NCBI GenBank assembly: GCA_030704615.1
Contig: CM060732.1
Span: forward strand, 19,220,001 to 19,284,000
DNA: 64,000 bases
Reading direction: 5' to 3'
Origin: Takakia lepidozioides
Taxonomy: Eukaryota > Streptophyta > Takakiopsida > Takakiales > Takakiaceae
Made by a program: the position numbers and the translations under genes. The notes below the pieces were generated by a model. It saw nothing but the letters and a program-made list of their open reading frames with translations. It was not told the DNA's origin and made no database searches. Positions 10,770 to 20,322 of this stretch are shown here, in pieces; within the stretch, counting starts at the first letter, position 1, and each line of letters starts with the position of its first letter.

Positions 10770-11840
10770 GCTGTGACGGGCTGTGCCCATGGCCTTTGGG
10801 GCTGTGATGGGCTGTGAGGGGCTGTGACAGGCCGTGCCTGAGGCCTTTGAGGCTGTGAGGGGCTGTGAGGGGCTATGAGGGGCTGTGACAGGCCATGCCT
10901 GAGGCCTTTGGGGCTGTGACGGGCTGTGAGGGGCTGTGTCAGGCCGTGCCTGAGGCCTGTGGGGCTGTGAGGGGCTGTGACAGGCTGTGCCCAGTGGCCT
11001 GTGGGGCTGTGACGGGCTGTGCGGGGCTGTGACAGGCTGTGCCCATGGCCTTTGGGGCTGTGAGGGGCTGTGACAGGCCGTGCCTGAGGCCTTTGAGGCT
11101 GTGACGGGCTGTGAGGGGCTGTGACAGGCTGTGCCCATGGCCTTTAGGGCTGTGATGGGCTGTGAGGGGCTGTGACAGGCCGTGCCTGAGGCCTTTGGGG
11201 CTGTGACGGGCTGTGAGGGGCTGTGATAGGCTGTGCCCGTGGCCTTTGGGGCTGTGACGGGCTGTGACAGGCTGTGCCCAGTGGCCTGTGGGGCTGTGAC
11301 GGGCTGTGCGGGGCTGTGATAGGCTGTGCCCAGTGGCCTGTGGGGCTGTGACAGGCTGTGCCCATGGCCTTTGGGGCTGTGATGGGCTGTGAGGGGCTGT
11401 GACAGGCCGTGCCTGAGGCCTTTGAGGCTGTGAGGGGTTGTGAGGGGCTGTGACAGGCTGTGCCCATGGCCTTTGGGGCTGTGATGGGCTGTGAGGGGCT
11501 GTGACAGGCCGTGCCTGAGGCCTTTGGGGCTGTGACGGGCTGTGAGGGGCTGTGACAGGCCGTGCCTGAGGCCTTTGAGGCTGTGAGGGGCTGTGACAGG
11601 CCGTGCCTGAGGCCTTTGGGGCTGTGACGGGCTGTGAGGGGCTGTGACAAGCCGTGCCTGAGGCCTTTGGGGCTGTGACGGGCTGTGAGGGGCTGTGTCA
11701 GGCCGTGCTTGAGGCCTTTGGGGCTGTGAGGGGCTGTGGCGAGCTGTGACGGGCTGTGCGGGGCTGTGGCGAGCTGTGACGGGCTATGAGGGGCTGTGAC
11801 AGGCTATGCCCAGTGGCCTGTGGGACTGTGACGGCTGTGA
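10770..11840 (+). repeat. 51-bp minisatellite in the leader, about 20 units
   Basis: Units alternate GGGCTGTGACGGGCTGTGAG, GGGCTGTGACAGGC and a variable block (CGTGCCTGAGGCCTTTG, TGCCCATGGCCTTTG or TGCCCAGTGGCCTGTG). The G-rich strand is the sense strand. Because 51 is a multiple of three, the minus strand shows long artificial frames rich in the SPSQP/TACHSPSQP peptide; these are not genes. Substructure in 10-bp steps (GGGCTGTGAN) is evident. Confidence 0.92.
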
Positions 11841-12568
11841 TCAGTGAGCTGTGTGGCCCTGTGCTGGTCTGTGGTGGCCCGTGTTGACCTGTGGACGGCC
11901 TGTGCTGACTCGTGGAGGCACTGGTGGACTGCCTAAGGACTGGCATGTGGTCTGGAAGGCCGAATTTTGAAGCTCGTGGAGGGCGGTTTGAGGAGTATCT
12001 TCATGATATTCCCATGGTCATGCAAGTGAGGGAAGAGAGGAGAGGAAGAGTGTTGGGATGAGGGCATGCTGGGGTTAGGCATTGCTTTAGCTTCTCTTCC
12101 TCGTAGTTTCCACCCTCTCATTAGGCCAAGACCTTTCCGTAGGTGGAGGCAAGAGTCAGTCCGGGTTTGGGCTGGGGTGTCCTTGCAGGAGCAACACCGT
12201 GGAGTTGTTTTTGGTGTGGGGGAGTTGTCGTTCTGATTTCTTGTGTTTGGATCCCCTCCATACCTGCATGCTTGACTGTGCGCCATGCTAGTTTTGTGTG
12301 GGCGCTTGTTTTTATAGGTGATTGGTCCGGATTTGATCACCGACCAGTCCTAGAGCATGCTGTTGATGGTGAGGCTGGGGTGATTACCAGCCAGACCATC
12401 ATTGTTTCTCCTGTGGTGAGGTTGGAGGTGATGACCAGCCAACCATAGGAGTGCTTGCGGTGGATGCAGGTACATGTGTAGGCTATATTAGGAACTTAGT
12501 ATTCCAAACCATAAGCCGCAACAGTTCTCTACCCGGTTACCTTGTGGAGAGGGGGTTAGGGACATGTT
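11841..12568 (+). other. Leader downstream of minisatellite, no gene recognised
   Basis: Degenerate CTGTG-rich repeat continues to about 11,930. Then non-repetitive sequence follows up to gag, with only motif-free short frames. Confidence 0.4.
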
Positions 12569-13690
12569 CATGACCGGTTGAGTGTCAACACGGAGGTGCC
12601 ACTAGTTGCTGGGGACAGTGCCGGTTCGAGCACTAGCGATACTAGTGGGTACACGAGACGAGGTGTGCGGTTTAGGCCACCTTCACCTCCTGTGTCTTCT
12701 ACAGAAGGTTCTGATTCGGATTGTGAATCAGGAGGACTCATACCGGCGGTGCAAGTTGTTTCTTTGCCATTGTTGTGGGACACAATGGAGGAGATGTATG
12801 GAGCTACCAAGGGCCACGAAGGTACTCTGGGGCGGTGGGCACCATCGAGTTGGATGATTTTATCCAAGAGTTTGATAGTTGGTGTGATTTGCAGCAAATG
12901 CGCAATCCACAACTATTTACGCCTTTCATGGCATGGAAGGGGCTGTTTCAGCACCTTGAGGGGCCGCCTATGGATGATTACCATGAGTTCAGGCGGGGGC
13001 ATGAGGTTGAGATCGAGGAGTGGAGGATGTACTGGTCACCCGACTATGTCTCCATCACTAGGGGCACTAGAGCCACGAGGGCAGTGGCTACACCTGCCGC
13101 TGCACCGGCAGCTTCAGCAAGCAGCAGTGGGACTGGTGGTACAGTAGCTACGACGTCCACCCAAGCCACTACCGCACCAGCACTAGCACCCGTGCCTGCC
13201 TTCAACCCTGTTGTGGAGTTCTTCGAAGAGTTGAGAGGGAACTACCAAGGGGTGAGGACAGAGAAGTTGCGGAGCTTGCAAGAGTTCCAACGGAAGCCGA
13301 CCGAGAGCTTGAGGGAGGCTTTCACTCGCATGAGGCGCTTGATAAATGTAACCCAAGGGGTTACGGAAGCTCAGGCAGTCCAATTCTGGTATGGGATATT
13401 GGACAAGGAGCTGAGGAGAAGGGTGCGGGATGCAACTCTCCTACAAGCGGCCCAACCCACCTTAGCAAATGTGTTTTTGCTGGCAGAGCGGATAGAGCTC
13501 AACATGGTGGAGGAACGAGTGGTCATGGTGGGATTTGCTAAGGAGACACCACGGGGTAGTGGTGCTCCTAGCCAACCACTACCTCAACGTGCTCAAGGCA
13601 ACAAGGGGGCTCAGGTGAAGCTCAGGGAAGGGCAGAGAGGACCTCAGATGCAGGGGTCTCTCCCTTCATTTGCTGGCCAACAACGGCGGA
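12569..13690 (+). pseudogene. Gag of the methyltransferase Gypsy element
   Basis: The N-terminal part is in one frame (from about 12,578, ending ...MEEMYGATKGHEG) and the main capsid part in another (from about 12,835, TIELDDFIQEFDSW). The capsid region holds FEELRGNYQGVRTEKLRSLQ and ESLREAFTRMRRLI, the Retrotrans_gag pattern of Ty3/Gypsy, with an Ala/Thr/Pro-rich insert at 13,080-13,200. Gag would form the particle and bind RNA. The frame break near 12,830 is probably a mutation. The frame runs on to 14,016, but the zinc knuckles are in the overlapping minus-one frame from 13,692. The start codon is not determined; no ATG in the N-terminal frame is convincing. Confidence 0.8.
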
Positions 13691-13691
13691 T

Positions 13692-16433
13692 GTGGTGTGC
13701 TGGACATGTGGAGGACCCCATGTCAAGAAGGATTGCCCAGAGGGAGGCAAAGGGTCGGCACATGCACAGCCTGCACAGTTGCAGTGTGGGCATTGTGGCA
13801 AGCACGGGCATGGAGAGGCCCAGTGTTATGGTTTGCATCCTGAGTTGCGCCCAGGCCAGTTCCAAGGGAACAATGGTGGCCGGGGGCGAGGTGGAGCAGC
13901 CCAGAGAGGACGAGGTGGCCAGCCACGAGGTGCAGGCCAAGGGCAAGCTCAACATGGCCAAGGACGCGGAGGTCAGGGTGTTGACCAAGGCATGGCCAAC
14001 CGGCTTCAGCAGCTAGAGCAGAGGCTCGCTGCCATGGCTACAGCTCAGGTGGTACCGGCTCTAAGGCCGGATGGTCCACCTCCTGCTCCTGAGGGAGGAG
14101 ATATGGGAGGCATGGGATTCATGTGTGGAGCAGCACTACCACTAGTGCAGGTGGAGTCTGCTGCAGCCGTGACTCGAGGAGCAGCACGAGTTCCTGAGCC
14201 ACGAGGTGCAGAGGTGGAGTTGGATCCACAGCGTGGGGAGGCAAGCCGTCAGGCTAGGCTTCCTCAGTCATTCACATTGGCGGAGACAGTGTCGACGCCA
14301 TCCATGGCACCTAGTTCTCGCCCGACTGTTACCGAGGCGGAGGTTACTATGCCATTGGGGAGAGCTACACGGGTAGCACCACTACCTAGTGTTGCCAAGG
14401 CTACGGCAGCTAGTGTGCTGCTAGGAGCGGCCACATCTGTGTGCCAGGCTCCATTGTTCTCGGCTACCATGATTGCGACGCCGGGGGTAAGACCAGCTGA
14501 GGTGTTCAGGCTGGCAGCTACACTCTGTGAGAGTGGGGAGGTTACTTCATCTTCTGCGGAGATAGTGGGAGGTGTAGTGCCGGAGGGATCCTCGGATTTG
14601 AGGGTCAAGACTGCCACGGCGGCGCCATGGCAAGCTGCAGCTGCCAGGTTGATGGAGCTGCCAGCTAGGCCAGCCATTGAGCGCGCCATGGTGACACCTG
14701 GAGTTGTCATGTTAGACAACCAGGATGGCATTTTCTGTTTGAGTGGACCGGCAGGCAAGAGGTACCGGCCACTGCGGGTCTTGTTGGACTCGGGAGCTCA
14801 GCCATTGATGCTGGGCAGAGCTGCTATTGCAGGCTTGGGCCTCACGGAGGCGGATATGGAGCCTTGTCCTTTCCAGATACAGACGTCTCTGGGAGGATCG
14901 GAGCAGGCTCGGGGCATGACACGGCGTGAGTTGGCTATCAGACTACGGCCGGATCACCCTACAGATGGCTCAGTGATGCGAGCCAAGGCCATTGTGACAG
15001 ACGCGGTCTCATACGATGTCCTGGTTGGTGGGGCAGTGTTGTACCCCATGGGCTTCACCCTGGATTTTTGGGAGGAGTCAGCTTCCTATAGGCCTGCATG
15101 GCAGTCAGGGGAGGGCCGGCGTGTGCAGCTCCCTGTGACGTTCATAGGAGGAGTTGCGGTTGCCCAGCGAGGCAAGATGCCGACACTAGCAGCATTCACA
15201 GCGGCAGTGAGTTGGCCTAGAGAGTTGCTTGAGGGCAATGCTCATTCAGAGGATGTACCACCTCCGGGAGAGCAGGATGACATGTATGGTATGGCGGAGT
15301 TGCCTACCATGGTTGCTCAGACTCCATTGTGGGGCACGAGCAAGGATTTGCAGCGGGATGCTGATCGACGGGTGCAACAAGCCTGGGTGGAGGCTTTTGT
15401 ACCGTCAGGAGAGGAGGAGAGTGTGGGGATTGCACCAGGACCACCTCAATTGTCTCCATTGGACACCACACCTATTGTGTGGCAGTATCCGGATGAAGGC
15501 ATTTGTCTTCTGGACTTGTTTGGCGGGATCAGCACCGGATTGGCTGCTGTGTTACAGGCAGGTGTACGAGTTCGGCGTTACCTGTATGTGGAGAGGGATG
15601 AGACTGCACGACGCGTTTCACTTCGCCATGTTGCTCAGTTGGTGCAGCGGTACCCTGAGTTGTTGTCGGTGTCTGCAATTCGTGGATATCAGCAGGCCTT
15701 GCCAGCAGACATTTCGTTGCTGGGGGCGCAGGATTTGGAGCGGGTTGGCTCCATTGATCTGGTAGTGGCAGGTTGGCCCTGCCAAGGGCATTCATCAGCC
15801 GGGCATGGCAATGGATTGCGAGACTCGAGGTCGGGTCTGTTTTGGGAGATGGTGCGGGTTTTGCGCCACTTGCAGCTTCATCAAGCTGTATCTCCAGCAT
15901 ACATCTTGGAGAATGTGCCACTGATGGGCGATTCTCGGGCCAGGGTGATGGCCAGTGTGCATCAAGTCCGGTCGTGGCTTGGGTCAGCAGTGTTGCTAGA
16001 TGCAGCTACAGTGGGGTCACGGGCTCATCGTCCACGGCTATGGTGGACTAACTTGATGCCACCCGCACTGCTCAAGCGTGCATTTGATGGGGTGCAGCGG
16101 CCAGCACATCTCACAGTGGATAACATTCTGGACACAGGGAGGCAGTCTCAGCGTGTGAGACACGATGACCGTTCGCCTTTGGCAGTGGTCAACAAGGTGG
16201 GTCAACCACGAGCAGCATTACCTACACTGCTCAGCTTCCCAGGATCGCATGCTTTCCGGGATAGTGGACCTGGCCTCCTGTGGGATGCTCAGTTGCAGCA
16301 GTTAGTGGAGCCTAATGCTGACGAGCGTGAGCGGGCAATGGGTTTTACCACTGGTACCACGGCGGTGTCGTGTCTCTTTCTGAGGCATCACGTCGTCAAG
16401 TGTTGGGGCAAGCAATGGATCTCAATTGCTTGA
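13692..16433 (+). CDS. Pol 5' part: two zinc knuckles, aspartic protease, C5-DNA methyltransferase
   Basis: This is a single open frame of 913 codons. Residues 3-15 form a CCHC knuckle (CWTCGGPHVKKDC), with a second, CGHCGKHGHGEAQC, near residues 32-45. An RG/Q-rich stretch and a long Ala/Pro/Thr linker follow. Protease: LLDSGAQ with Asp366 and, near 443-455, YDVLVGGAVLYP. Methyltransferase from about residue 600: motif I LDLFGGISTGL (607-617), motif IV WPCQGHS with catalytic Cys697, motif VI ENV (740-742), motif VIII RAHRPR (777-782) and motif IX ERERAMGF. The order and sequence (GxxTGL, V..RYLYVE, GLFWEMVR) are nearest to the DNMT3/DRM-like eukaryotic group; no target-reading domain is obvious. 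The family transfers methyl from S-adenosylmethionine to cytosine C5. Motif X lies in another frame (see 16,366). Placement between protease and RT is unusual. Confidence 0.9.
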   Translation: MVCWTCGGPHVKKDCPEGGKGSAHAQPAQLQCGHCGKHGHGEAQCYGLHPELRPGQFQGNNGGRGRGGAAQRGRGGQPRGAGQGQAQHGQGRGGQGVDQGMANRLQQLEQRLAAMATAQVVPALRPDGPPPAPEGGDMGGMGFMCGAALPLVQVESAAAVTRGAARVPEPRGAEVELDPQRGEASRQARLPQSFTLAETVSTPSMAPSSRPTVTEAEVTMPLGRATRVAPLPSVAKATAASVLLGAATSVCQAPLFSATMIATPGVRPAEVFRLAATLCESGEVTSSSAEIVGGVVPEGSSDLRVKTATAAPWQAAAARLMELPARPAIERAMVTPGVVMLDNQDGIFCLSGPAGKRYRPLRVLLDSGAQPLMLGRAAIAGLGLTEADMEPCPFQIQTSLGGSEQARGMTRRELAIRLRPDHPTDGSVMRAKAIVTDAVSYDVLVGGAVLYPMGFTLDFWEESASYRPAWQSGEGRRVQLPVTFIGGVAVAQRGKMPTLAAFTAAVSWPRELLEGNAHSEDVPPPGEQDDMYGMAELPTMVAQTPLWGTSKDLQRDADRRVQQAWVEAFVPSGEEESVGIAPGPPQLSPLDTTPIVWQYPDEGICLLDLFGGISTGLAAVLQAGVRVRRYLYVERDETARRVSLRHVAQLVQRYPELLSVSAIRGYQQALPADISLLGAQDLERVGSIDLVVAGWPCQGHSSAGHGNGLRDSRSGLFWEMVRVLRHLQLHQAVSPAYILENVPLMGDSRARVMASVHQVRSWLGSAVLLDAATVGSRAHRPRLWWTNLMPPALLKRAFDGVQRPAHLTVDNILDTGRQSQRVRHDDRSPLAVVNKVGQPRAALPTLLSFPGSHAFRDSGPGLLWDAQLQQLVEPNADERERAMGFTTGTTAVSCLFLRHHVVKCWGKQWISIA

Positions 16434-16855
16434 CCTGGATTATCAGCTTGGCTCTGGCTGAGCAACGCAGAGTGCGGAGTACACTTCCCTCAATGGTCTC
16501 TCTGCCTACCGAGACGGTACAGGCAGTGAGTGGGGGCGAGCATGTGAGGACCACGGGGTGCATGCATCCATGGCACACGTGGGAGGTGCTCGAGGTTCAG
16601 AGGGAGTTGGCAGCCAAGGCGGCTGTGATGGATGAGGTTGGGGATTCTTCTCGGGTTGAGGAGGTCCTCAAGGATGAGATGATGGGGCAGGATGAGGCCT
16701 TGTCATTGACTGAGCAGGTAGGGAGTACTGCTCAAGAGGTTGCAACATAGCAACCACTGGACGCGTCCTCTACCTCTAAGCCCACTGGACTTAAGGTTGC
16801 AGTTACGGAGGACAATTGGGAGCCTGACATTGGACCCATTGTCACCGGAGGAGAG
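16366..16855 (+). pseudogene. Methyltransferase motif X and linker to RT, out of frame
   Basis: SEASRRQVLGQAMDLNCL is the C-terminal motif X (normally S..RR..LGNA) of the methyltransferase, read in a different frame from the catalytic part. Comparison with the minus-strand copy, where motifs IX and X are in one frame (50,216-50,998), shows about two extra bases here near 16,366. The frame continues to a stop at 16,748-16,750 through a Val/Glu-rich linker. RT starts in about 100 bp. Confidence 0.85.
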
Positions 16856-19078
16856 AGACGACGTATACGGCGGTTCCTGAGGGCTTACAGGAATTGCTTT
16901 GCCTTCAGTTTGAAGGACTTGGGAGCACTGAAGGGTCAAGAGATCCGTATTGAGTTGGCCACTGACACGCCAATCTTTCGGAGACCCTATAGATACAGTG
17001 ACATGGAGAGGTCTTTGATTCAGATGAGGACTCAAGATCTCTGGGAGGCAGGTTTGGTGGAGCTCTCTGGTGGAGAGTATGCTTCAGCCACAGTGATGCC
17101 AGCCAAGAAGGATGTCTATGGCAATTGGACGGAGAGACGTATGTGCGGTGATTACCGGCCTGTAAATCGTCAGACCAAGTCCGATAAGTATGCCATGCCA
17201 ACACCAGAGGAGATCTTTGATGCCATCGGGCATGCTAAGGCCTTTAGCACTTTGGATTTACGATCCGGATATCACCAGTTGCCAATCAAGGAGGCGGACA
17301 AGCAGAAGACGGCATTCTGGGGGATCAATGAGCACGGCAAGGATTGCCTATATCAGTGGCGGTTCTTACCATTTGGGCTTAAGAATGCTCCTGCAGAGTT
17401 TCAGAGAGTCATGGATAGGATTCTAGCAGGGGTGGACTTTGCTCGGTGCTACATAGATGACATCATCATCTTTAGTGTTACGATGGAGGAGCATGAGAGA
17501 CACCTTCAGGTGGTATTGGAGCGCTTGAGAGCGCACGGATTGAAGTTGCATCCGGGGAAGTGCAAGTTTTTCCACAACCAGATTGAGTATCTGGGTCACA
17601 TGATATATCCTGGAGGATTGGGGGTACAGCAGACTAAGGTAGAGGCCATTGCACAAATTCCACGCCCCACGGATGTGAGCCGAGTTCGAGCTTTCATGGG
17701 GTTGGCAAACTATTATAGACGGTTTGTCAAGGGATTTAGTACCATTGCAAAGGCTCTAACCAAGCTGACCAAGGTGGACCAGGAGTGGCAGTGGGAAGAT
17801 GAGCAGGAACGAGCTTTTCAAGAGCTCAAGGCGAGGTTGACCTCGGCGCCTATCCTGAGACGACCTATCAGGGGGCGTCCCTTTCAGCTGCATACGGATT
17901 GGAGCATGCTGGGGCTTGGAGCGGTGCTCACACAGGTGGATGATGAGGGAAGAGAGTTCGTAGTGGCTTATGCTAGCCGCTCGAACAACGCTGCAGAGGC
18001 TAAGTACAGCTCATATGAGGGAGAGTGCTTAGCTGCAGTGTGGGCCGTGGCACACTTCAGGTGCTATCTATACGGCAATCTTTTCACCCTTGTCACGGAT
18101 CACCAGCCACTCAAGTGGTTGATGGAGTCAGACAAGCTTACGGGGAAGCTTGCACGGTGGGCACTCATACTCCAGGAGTATGACTTTCAGGTTGTGCATC
18201 GACCGGGTTTGGTCAATCGGGATGCGGATGGATTGAGTCGCAATCCATGCATGAGCCAGCAGGATGACACTGGAGCTCGGTGGCATGGTGAGACGGACGA
18301 GGAGATGGTGCCGGGATGGCACGCATCTGCATTTTTGTGTATCTTGGCATCGGGAGGTCAGGTTGGACCTACAACAGGGATGACTGTAGACGGAGTGTCT
18401 GAGGACCCTGAGGCTAGTGATGAGCCAGGTGGTGCCAGAGATATACATGAGGATTCGGCTGTGTTGGACTACCTCCGCACGGGAGACACGGCAGCCACTG
18501 TGACTGCCAGGGAGAGGGATCGGATCCTGCAACGAGCCAAGAGGTTCAAGTGGGAGGGGATACACCTACTTCGAGTGTGGGAGGATGGTCGGGTGAGGAT
18601 TGTGCCTCACCCCACACAGCGTGCACGGTTAGTGCGGCATGCCCATGAGGAGTTGGGGCATTTTGGAGTGCGACGCACTCACAGTTTACTGCAGGGGCAG
18701 TATTGGTGGCGTGGTATGCATACAGAGGTGCAACAGTTCGTGGCTAGGTGCATGGTGTGTGACAGGGTGCGTGCTTCATTCAACGCCCCTACACCACAGT
18801 TGCATCCTTTACCAATCATGGGATTGGGCTACAGGTGGAGTCTTGACTTCGCAGGACCGTTGCCACTGACTATGCGCCACCACAGATATGTGTTGGTGAT
18901 GGTGGAGCACTTCTCCAAGTGGATTGAGTTGGTTCCATTGCCTGACAAGGCTAGTGAGGGGGCTGCGTATGCATTCTTGGATCGTGTGCTTAGCCGATTT
19001 GGTGCTCCAGCTGAGGTACTCACGGACCAAGGGAGAGAGTTCTTGGGGAGTTTCAGGCTTTGTGTGATAAAGCCTTGA
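16856..19078 (+). CDS. Pol 3' part: reverse transcriptase, RNase H, integrase
   Basis: The frame runs from about 16,856 with no convincing ATG, as expected inside a polyprotein. RT: FRRPYRYSD entry, CGDYRPVNRQT, STLDLRSGYHQL, FLPFGLKNAPAEFQRVMD and the catalytic CYIDD (YIDD at residues 181-184 counted from 16,910). RNase H: FQLHTDWSMLGLGAVLTQ and SSYEGECLAAVWAV, then TDHQPLKWL. A linker of about 130 residues follows DGLSRNP. Integrase: ELGHFGVRRTHSLL...CMVC (HHCC zinc region), WSLDFAGPL (first Asp), VLTDQGREF (second Asp). The frame is lost at about 19,055, just before the Glu of the DDE triad. RT copies the RNA, RNase H removes it, integrase inserts the cDNA. RT and RNase H look intact. Confidence 0.93.
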   Translation, partial: RRRIRRFLRAYRNCFAFSLKDLGALKGQEIRIELATDTPIFRRPYRYSDMERSLIQMRTQDLWEAGLVELSGGEYASATVMPAKKDVYGNWTERRMCGDYRPVNRQTKSDKYAMPTPEEIFDAIGHAKAFSTLDLRSGYHQLPIKEADKQKTAFWGINEHGKDCLYQWRFLPFGLKNAPAEFQRVMDRILAGVDFARCYIDDIIIFSVTMEEHERHLQVVLERLRAHGLKLHPGKCKFFHNQIEYLGHMIYPGGLGVQQTKVEAIAQIPRPTDVSRVRAFMGLANYYRRFVKGFSTIAKALTKLTKVDQEWQWEDEQERAFQELKARLTSAPILRRPIRGRPFQLHTDWSMLGLGAVLTQVDDEGREFVVAYASRSNNAAEAKYSSYEGECLAAVWAVAHFRCYLYGNLFTLVTDHQPLKWLMESDKLTGKLARWALILQEYDFQVVHRPGLVNRDADGLSRNPCMSQQDDTGARWHGETDEEMVPGWHASAFLCILASGGQVGPTTGMTVDGVSEDPEASDEPGGARDIHEDSAVLDYLRTGDTAATVTARERDRILQRAKRFKWEGIHLLRVWEDGRVRIVPHPTQRARLVRHAHEELGHFGVRRTHSLLQGQYWWRGMHTEVQQFVARCMVCDRVRASFNAPTPQLHPLPIMGLGYRWSLDFAGPLPLTMRHHRYVLVMVEHFSKWIELVPLPDKASEGAAYAFLDRVLSRFGAPAEVLTDQGREFLGSFRLCVIKP

Positions 19079-19223
19079 TAGACCACCGCACCACTTCTCG
19101 GGATCATCCTGAGGCCGATGGCTTAGCAGAGAGAGTTGTTCAGACGGTGAAGAGGGGTTTGCGCAAGTATGGCTTGCAGAAGGACACCTAGGAGATTGGG
19201 ATCTTCAGGTTCCTTGGTTAGCC
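19056..19223 (+). pseudogene. Integrase core end, frameshifted
   Basis: In the plus-one frame the sequence reads DHRTTSRDHPEADGLAERVV, i.e. the conserved H-P-x-A-D-G-x-x-E-R block with the catalytic Glu. It then meets a stop at about 19,189 before another shift restores the C-terminal frame. Both breaks look like single-base indels. Confidence 0.85.
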
Positions 19224-19883
19224 ATGGGCTACAGGTTCAGCAAACAAGCATCACTTGCCTCCTTCTCACCATATTTCCTTCTCTTTGGCCGAGAGCCGGA
19301 TTTGCCTGCAGCCATTCGTAGGGACACTGCTCAAGTCCTTAACCTTGACGATCCGGACGTGTGGGTACGTGCATGTGATCAGCGTGCAGAGTTGTTCAAG
19401 AAAGTCATGCCCATGGCTTTTGAGAACCTTGCCATTGCACAGCACCGTGATACGTTGAGGTATGCCACTATACGTGGTGGAGGATATCGTCCTGGGGTTC
19501 GGAGGTTTAGCCCTGGTGACTATGTTTATTTGCAGCAGACTGCTCCTACGACTCTGGATGTTACTGCAGGGCGTGTTATTCTGAGGGTTCGAGAGGTGTT
19601 GCCCTCAGGGGTCCTGATCTTGGAGGGTCGGGATGGCATGACTTGGAAGGACCATGTGCGTAATTGTGCGCCATGTCACCTTCCCAATGTCGATGGCAGA
19701 GTTGACCCAAACTTGGCAGTGGTACCTGCAGGTTTGAGGTGCATGCTCTGTGGGTCTGCCAAAGGGGCAGCCACCATGCTGGTGTGTGATCGATGCTCAA
19801 GGGGTTGGCATATGGGATGCTTGACACCACCTCTTGAGAAGGTTCCTGACGGAGATTGGTTGTGTCCACACTGCTTGGGATAG
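19200..19883 (+). CDS. Integrase C-terminus fused to a PHD finger
   Basis: The frame carries SPYFLLFGREPDLP (the end of the integrase core). A GDYVYLQQ...GRVILRVREVLPSGV...LEGRDG block follows, which is the beta-rich integrase C-terminal fold. From 19,735 comes a complete C4HC3 PHD finger: CMLC, CDRC, H-x2-C (GWHMGC), then WLCPHC, in the right spacing, and the stop at 19,881 comes two residues later. The PHD occupies the position of the chromodomain in chromoviruses. PHD fingers read histone H3 tails, so it may steer integration; that role is inference. No aromatic-cage assignment was attempted. Confidence 0.93.
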   Translation, partial: DLQVPWLAMGYRFSKQASLASFSPYFLLFGREPDLPAAIRRDTAQVLNLDDPDVWVRACDQRAELFKKVMPMAFENLAIAQHRDTLRYATIRGGGYRPGVRRFSPGDYVYLQQTAPTTLDVTAGRVILRVREVLPSGVLILEGRDGMTWKDHVRNCAPCHLPNVDGRVDPNLAVVPAGLRCMLCGSAKGAATMLVCDRCSRGWHMGCLTPPLEKVPDGDWLCPHCLG

Positions 19884-20130
19884 TGGCAGTGGACATGACT
19901 GGAGGCAGCTAACAAGACATGGGAGGCCAAGCTCATAGGAGTCAATACATGAGATCCCAAGCTCAAGTTCACAGGTTGCAAGACGGCGACTAACGATGGG
20001 GCAACTCTTGCACCCGGCCTCTTGATCTATCGAGTTTGAGTGTAGTAGGGATAGTGGTGGAGGACTTAGTGAGGCTATGGTCACTATCACATCTTGTGGC
20101 TACCTGGACTTAGAGGGACCTAAGCACCAG

Positions 20131-20143
20131 CTAGGGGGGCGAT
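20131..20143 (+). other. Candidate polypurine tract
   Basis: CTAGGGGGGCGA lies immediately before segment A (TGTGTGGACTAG). Plus-strand DNA priming sites of Gypsy elements sit directly before the 3' LTR, so this suggests the 3' LTR starts at A rather than at B. Confidence 0.5.
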
Positions 20144-20320
20144 TGTGTGGACTAGTGACTGCCATAGTGGGCAGCATAGTGGCAGCCTAGTGACTGACTA
20201 GTTGTAGCCTAGTGGTTGGACTAGTGGTGGACTAGTGGTATACTAGTTGTGGTGTGTGCACATGTGTTGTGTGGTTTTGGACAGCGATGTAGTTGTGTAG
20301 CGATATGTATGCGCACGACA
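20144..20320 (+). repeat. Terminal repeat segment A
   Basis: This 177-bp block starts TGTGTGGACTAG and ends ATGCGCACGACA. It is rich in short CTAGTGG/ACTAGTG motifs. It is repeated at 20,642-20,829 (A') with small indels, and it is absent from the 5' end. Confidence 0.85.
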
Positions 20321-20322
20321 GC

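Noticed and set aside
10707-11946. Long minus-strand frames rich in SPSQP/TACHSP peptide
   Set aside because: They arise because the 51-bp minisatellite unit is a multiple of three; there is no start context and the array lies in a retrotransposon leader on the other strand.
14264-14758. 164-codon minus-strand frame opposite pol
   Set aside because: It is antisense of the Ala/Pro-rich linker in the 913-codon pol frame and carries no motif.
15480-16430. Bacterial restriction-modification methyltransferase
   Set aside because: The domain is continuous with Gypsy zinc knuckles and protease and recurs in a second retrotransposon copy; no restriction gene or prokaryotic context exists.
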